From Saprolegnia diclina VS20 (Eukaryota > Oomycota > Saprolegniomycetes > Saprolegniales > Saprolegniaceae), in NCBI RefSeq assembly GCF_000281045.1, contig NW_008246068.1, forward strand, positions 1,014,584 to 1,054,025: DNA of 39,442 bases, in the 5' to 3' direction. Under the pieces are notes generated by a model. That model saw only the letters and a program-made list of their open reading frames with translations. It did not search any database and had not been told where the DNA came from. Positions 39,199 to 39,442 of this stretch are shown here, piece by piece. Position 1 is the first letter of the stretch; every line of letters begins with the position of its first letter. The position numbers and the translations under genes were made by a program.

Positions 39199-39442
39199 TT
39201 AGTTGAGGATGAATTTGATGCTGCTCTTGTCGATGGGAGGCAACACGAGTGGAAGGTGCACTGCGTGATGTTGCGCCAGCCCTCGCCGAGCTTTGCGCCG
39301 CAAATACTTGTCTCGCTGGCGATCGTGCTCCAGCTCGAGGTTGTCGGCGTATCGCGCGCGCATGCGGGCCAGGATAGTCGCGCGGTTTCGCGCATAGTAC
39401 TTTCGGTAACGAAGGCGGTGGGCCTCGGCATCACGGCTGCTA
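39199..39442 (-). CDS. C-terminus of a basic protein, partial at the window edge
   Basis: The minus strand is open from the right edge to a stop at 39199-39201, giving 80 residues with no start in the window. It is strongly basic and probably helical: HRLRYRKYYARNRATILARM, RARYADNLELEHDRQRDKYL and RRKARRGLAQHH, ending DKSSIKFILN. The alternation of Arg/Tyr/Asn in YRKYYARNR recalls repeated basic modules of some nuclear or DNA-binding proteins, but I cannot name a family. The coherent composition compared with neighbouring frames suggests it is the true reading frame, and the other minus frame there is a shadow. Confidence 0.55.
   Translation of the reverse strand, partial: SSRDAEAHRLRYRKYYARNRATILARMRARYADNLELEHDRQRDKYLRRKARRGLAQHHAVHLPLVLPPIDKSSIKFILN

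Noticed and set aside
1-39442. CRISPR arrays, rRNA genes, LTR or other virus-like elements
   Set aside because: I saw no regularly spaced repeats, rRNA-like sequence, long direct terminal repeats, reverse transcriptase, integrase or capsid motif anywhere in the window.

Overview
The window looks like a nuclear contig from an oomycete, most likely a Saprolegniales-type water mould (inference; no rRNA or other marker is present). Supporting signs are a GC-rich third-codon bias, closely packed genes with tiny introns (35-61 bp, about 50 reconstructed, nearly all ending TAG), CATTTT-type initiator-like sequences just before several start codons, a flagellar gene as in zoosporic species, a folate-biopterin-transporter-family protein, and a homeodomain protein carrying what I recall as a stramenopile-type second domain. 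I saw no bacterial operons, tRNA, rRNA, CRISPR array or virus-derived element.

Layout. 0.8-2.2 kb (-): mitochondrial glutaryl-CoA dehydrogenase. 3.7-4.4 kb (-): a 252-residue protein resembling the N-terminal part of a DNA-transposon transposase, divergent from 4.5-6.0 kb (+), a Baeyer-Villiger-type flavin monooxygenase. 6.2-8.6 kb (+): secreted GH3 beta-glucosidase A. 9.5-11.4 kb (-): carnitine acyltransferase, divergent from 12.1-16.7 kb (+), a 12-exon CFAP57-like WD40/coiled-coil ciliary protein. 16.9-19.3 kb (-): GH3 beta-glucosidase B, inverted relative to A and sharing an almost identical 802-bp tract with it. 19.9-23.6 kb (-): VPS54 of the GARP tether. 24.8-26.3 kb (+): TALE-like homeodomain protein. 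26.8-27.2 kb (-): A20/AN1 zinc-finger protein. 27.9-30.0 kb (+): a CCX/NCLX-type cation exchanger with degenerate ion-binding motifs and an apparent 1-nt frame break. 30.1-31.8 kb (-): RBM17/SPF45-like splicing factor without a visible G-patch. 32.1-35.4 kb (+): a pseudokinase-coiled-coil-armadillo protein. 36.3-38.0 kb (-): folate/biopterin-family transporter. 39.2 kb to the right edge (-): the C-terminus of a basic protein of unknown function.

The genes are mostly unrelated housekeeping and accessory functions: mitochondrial acyl-CoA and carnitine metabolism, secreted glucan degradation, retrograde traffic, flagellum, splicing and transcription. The most interesting signals are: (1) a sharp-edged GH3 gene-conversion tract that includes an intron; (2) inverted repeats and a TCCGGATA motif recurring in several otherwise unrelated promoters; (3) two multi-domain proteins whose catalytic or transport motifs are degenerate, the pseudokinase-ARM protein and the exchanger; (4) an intronic 13-mer shared by three unrelated genes and an unusual preference for GTAC splice donors.

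Every multi-exon model was built by hand from frame, GT-AG and family-motif logic. Summed exon lengths are divisible by three in every case except the exchanger. Family assignments rest on remembered motifs; no database search was possible.
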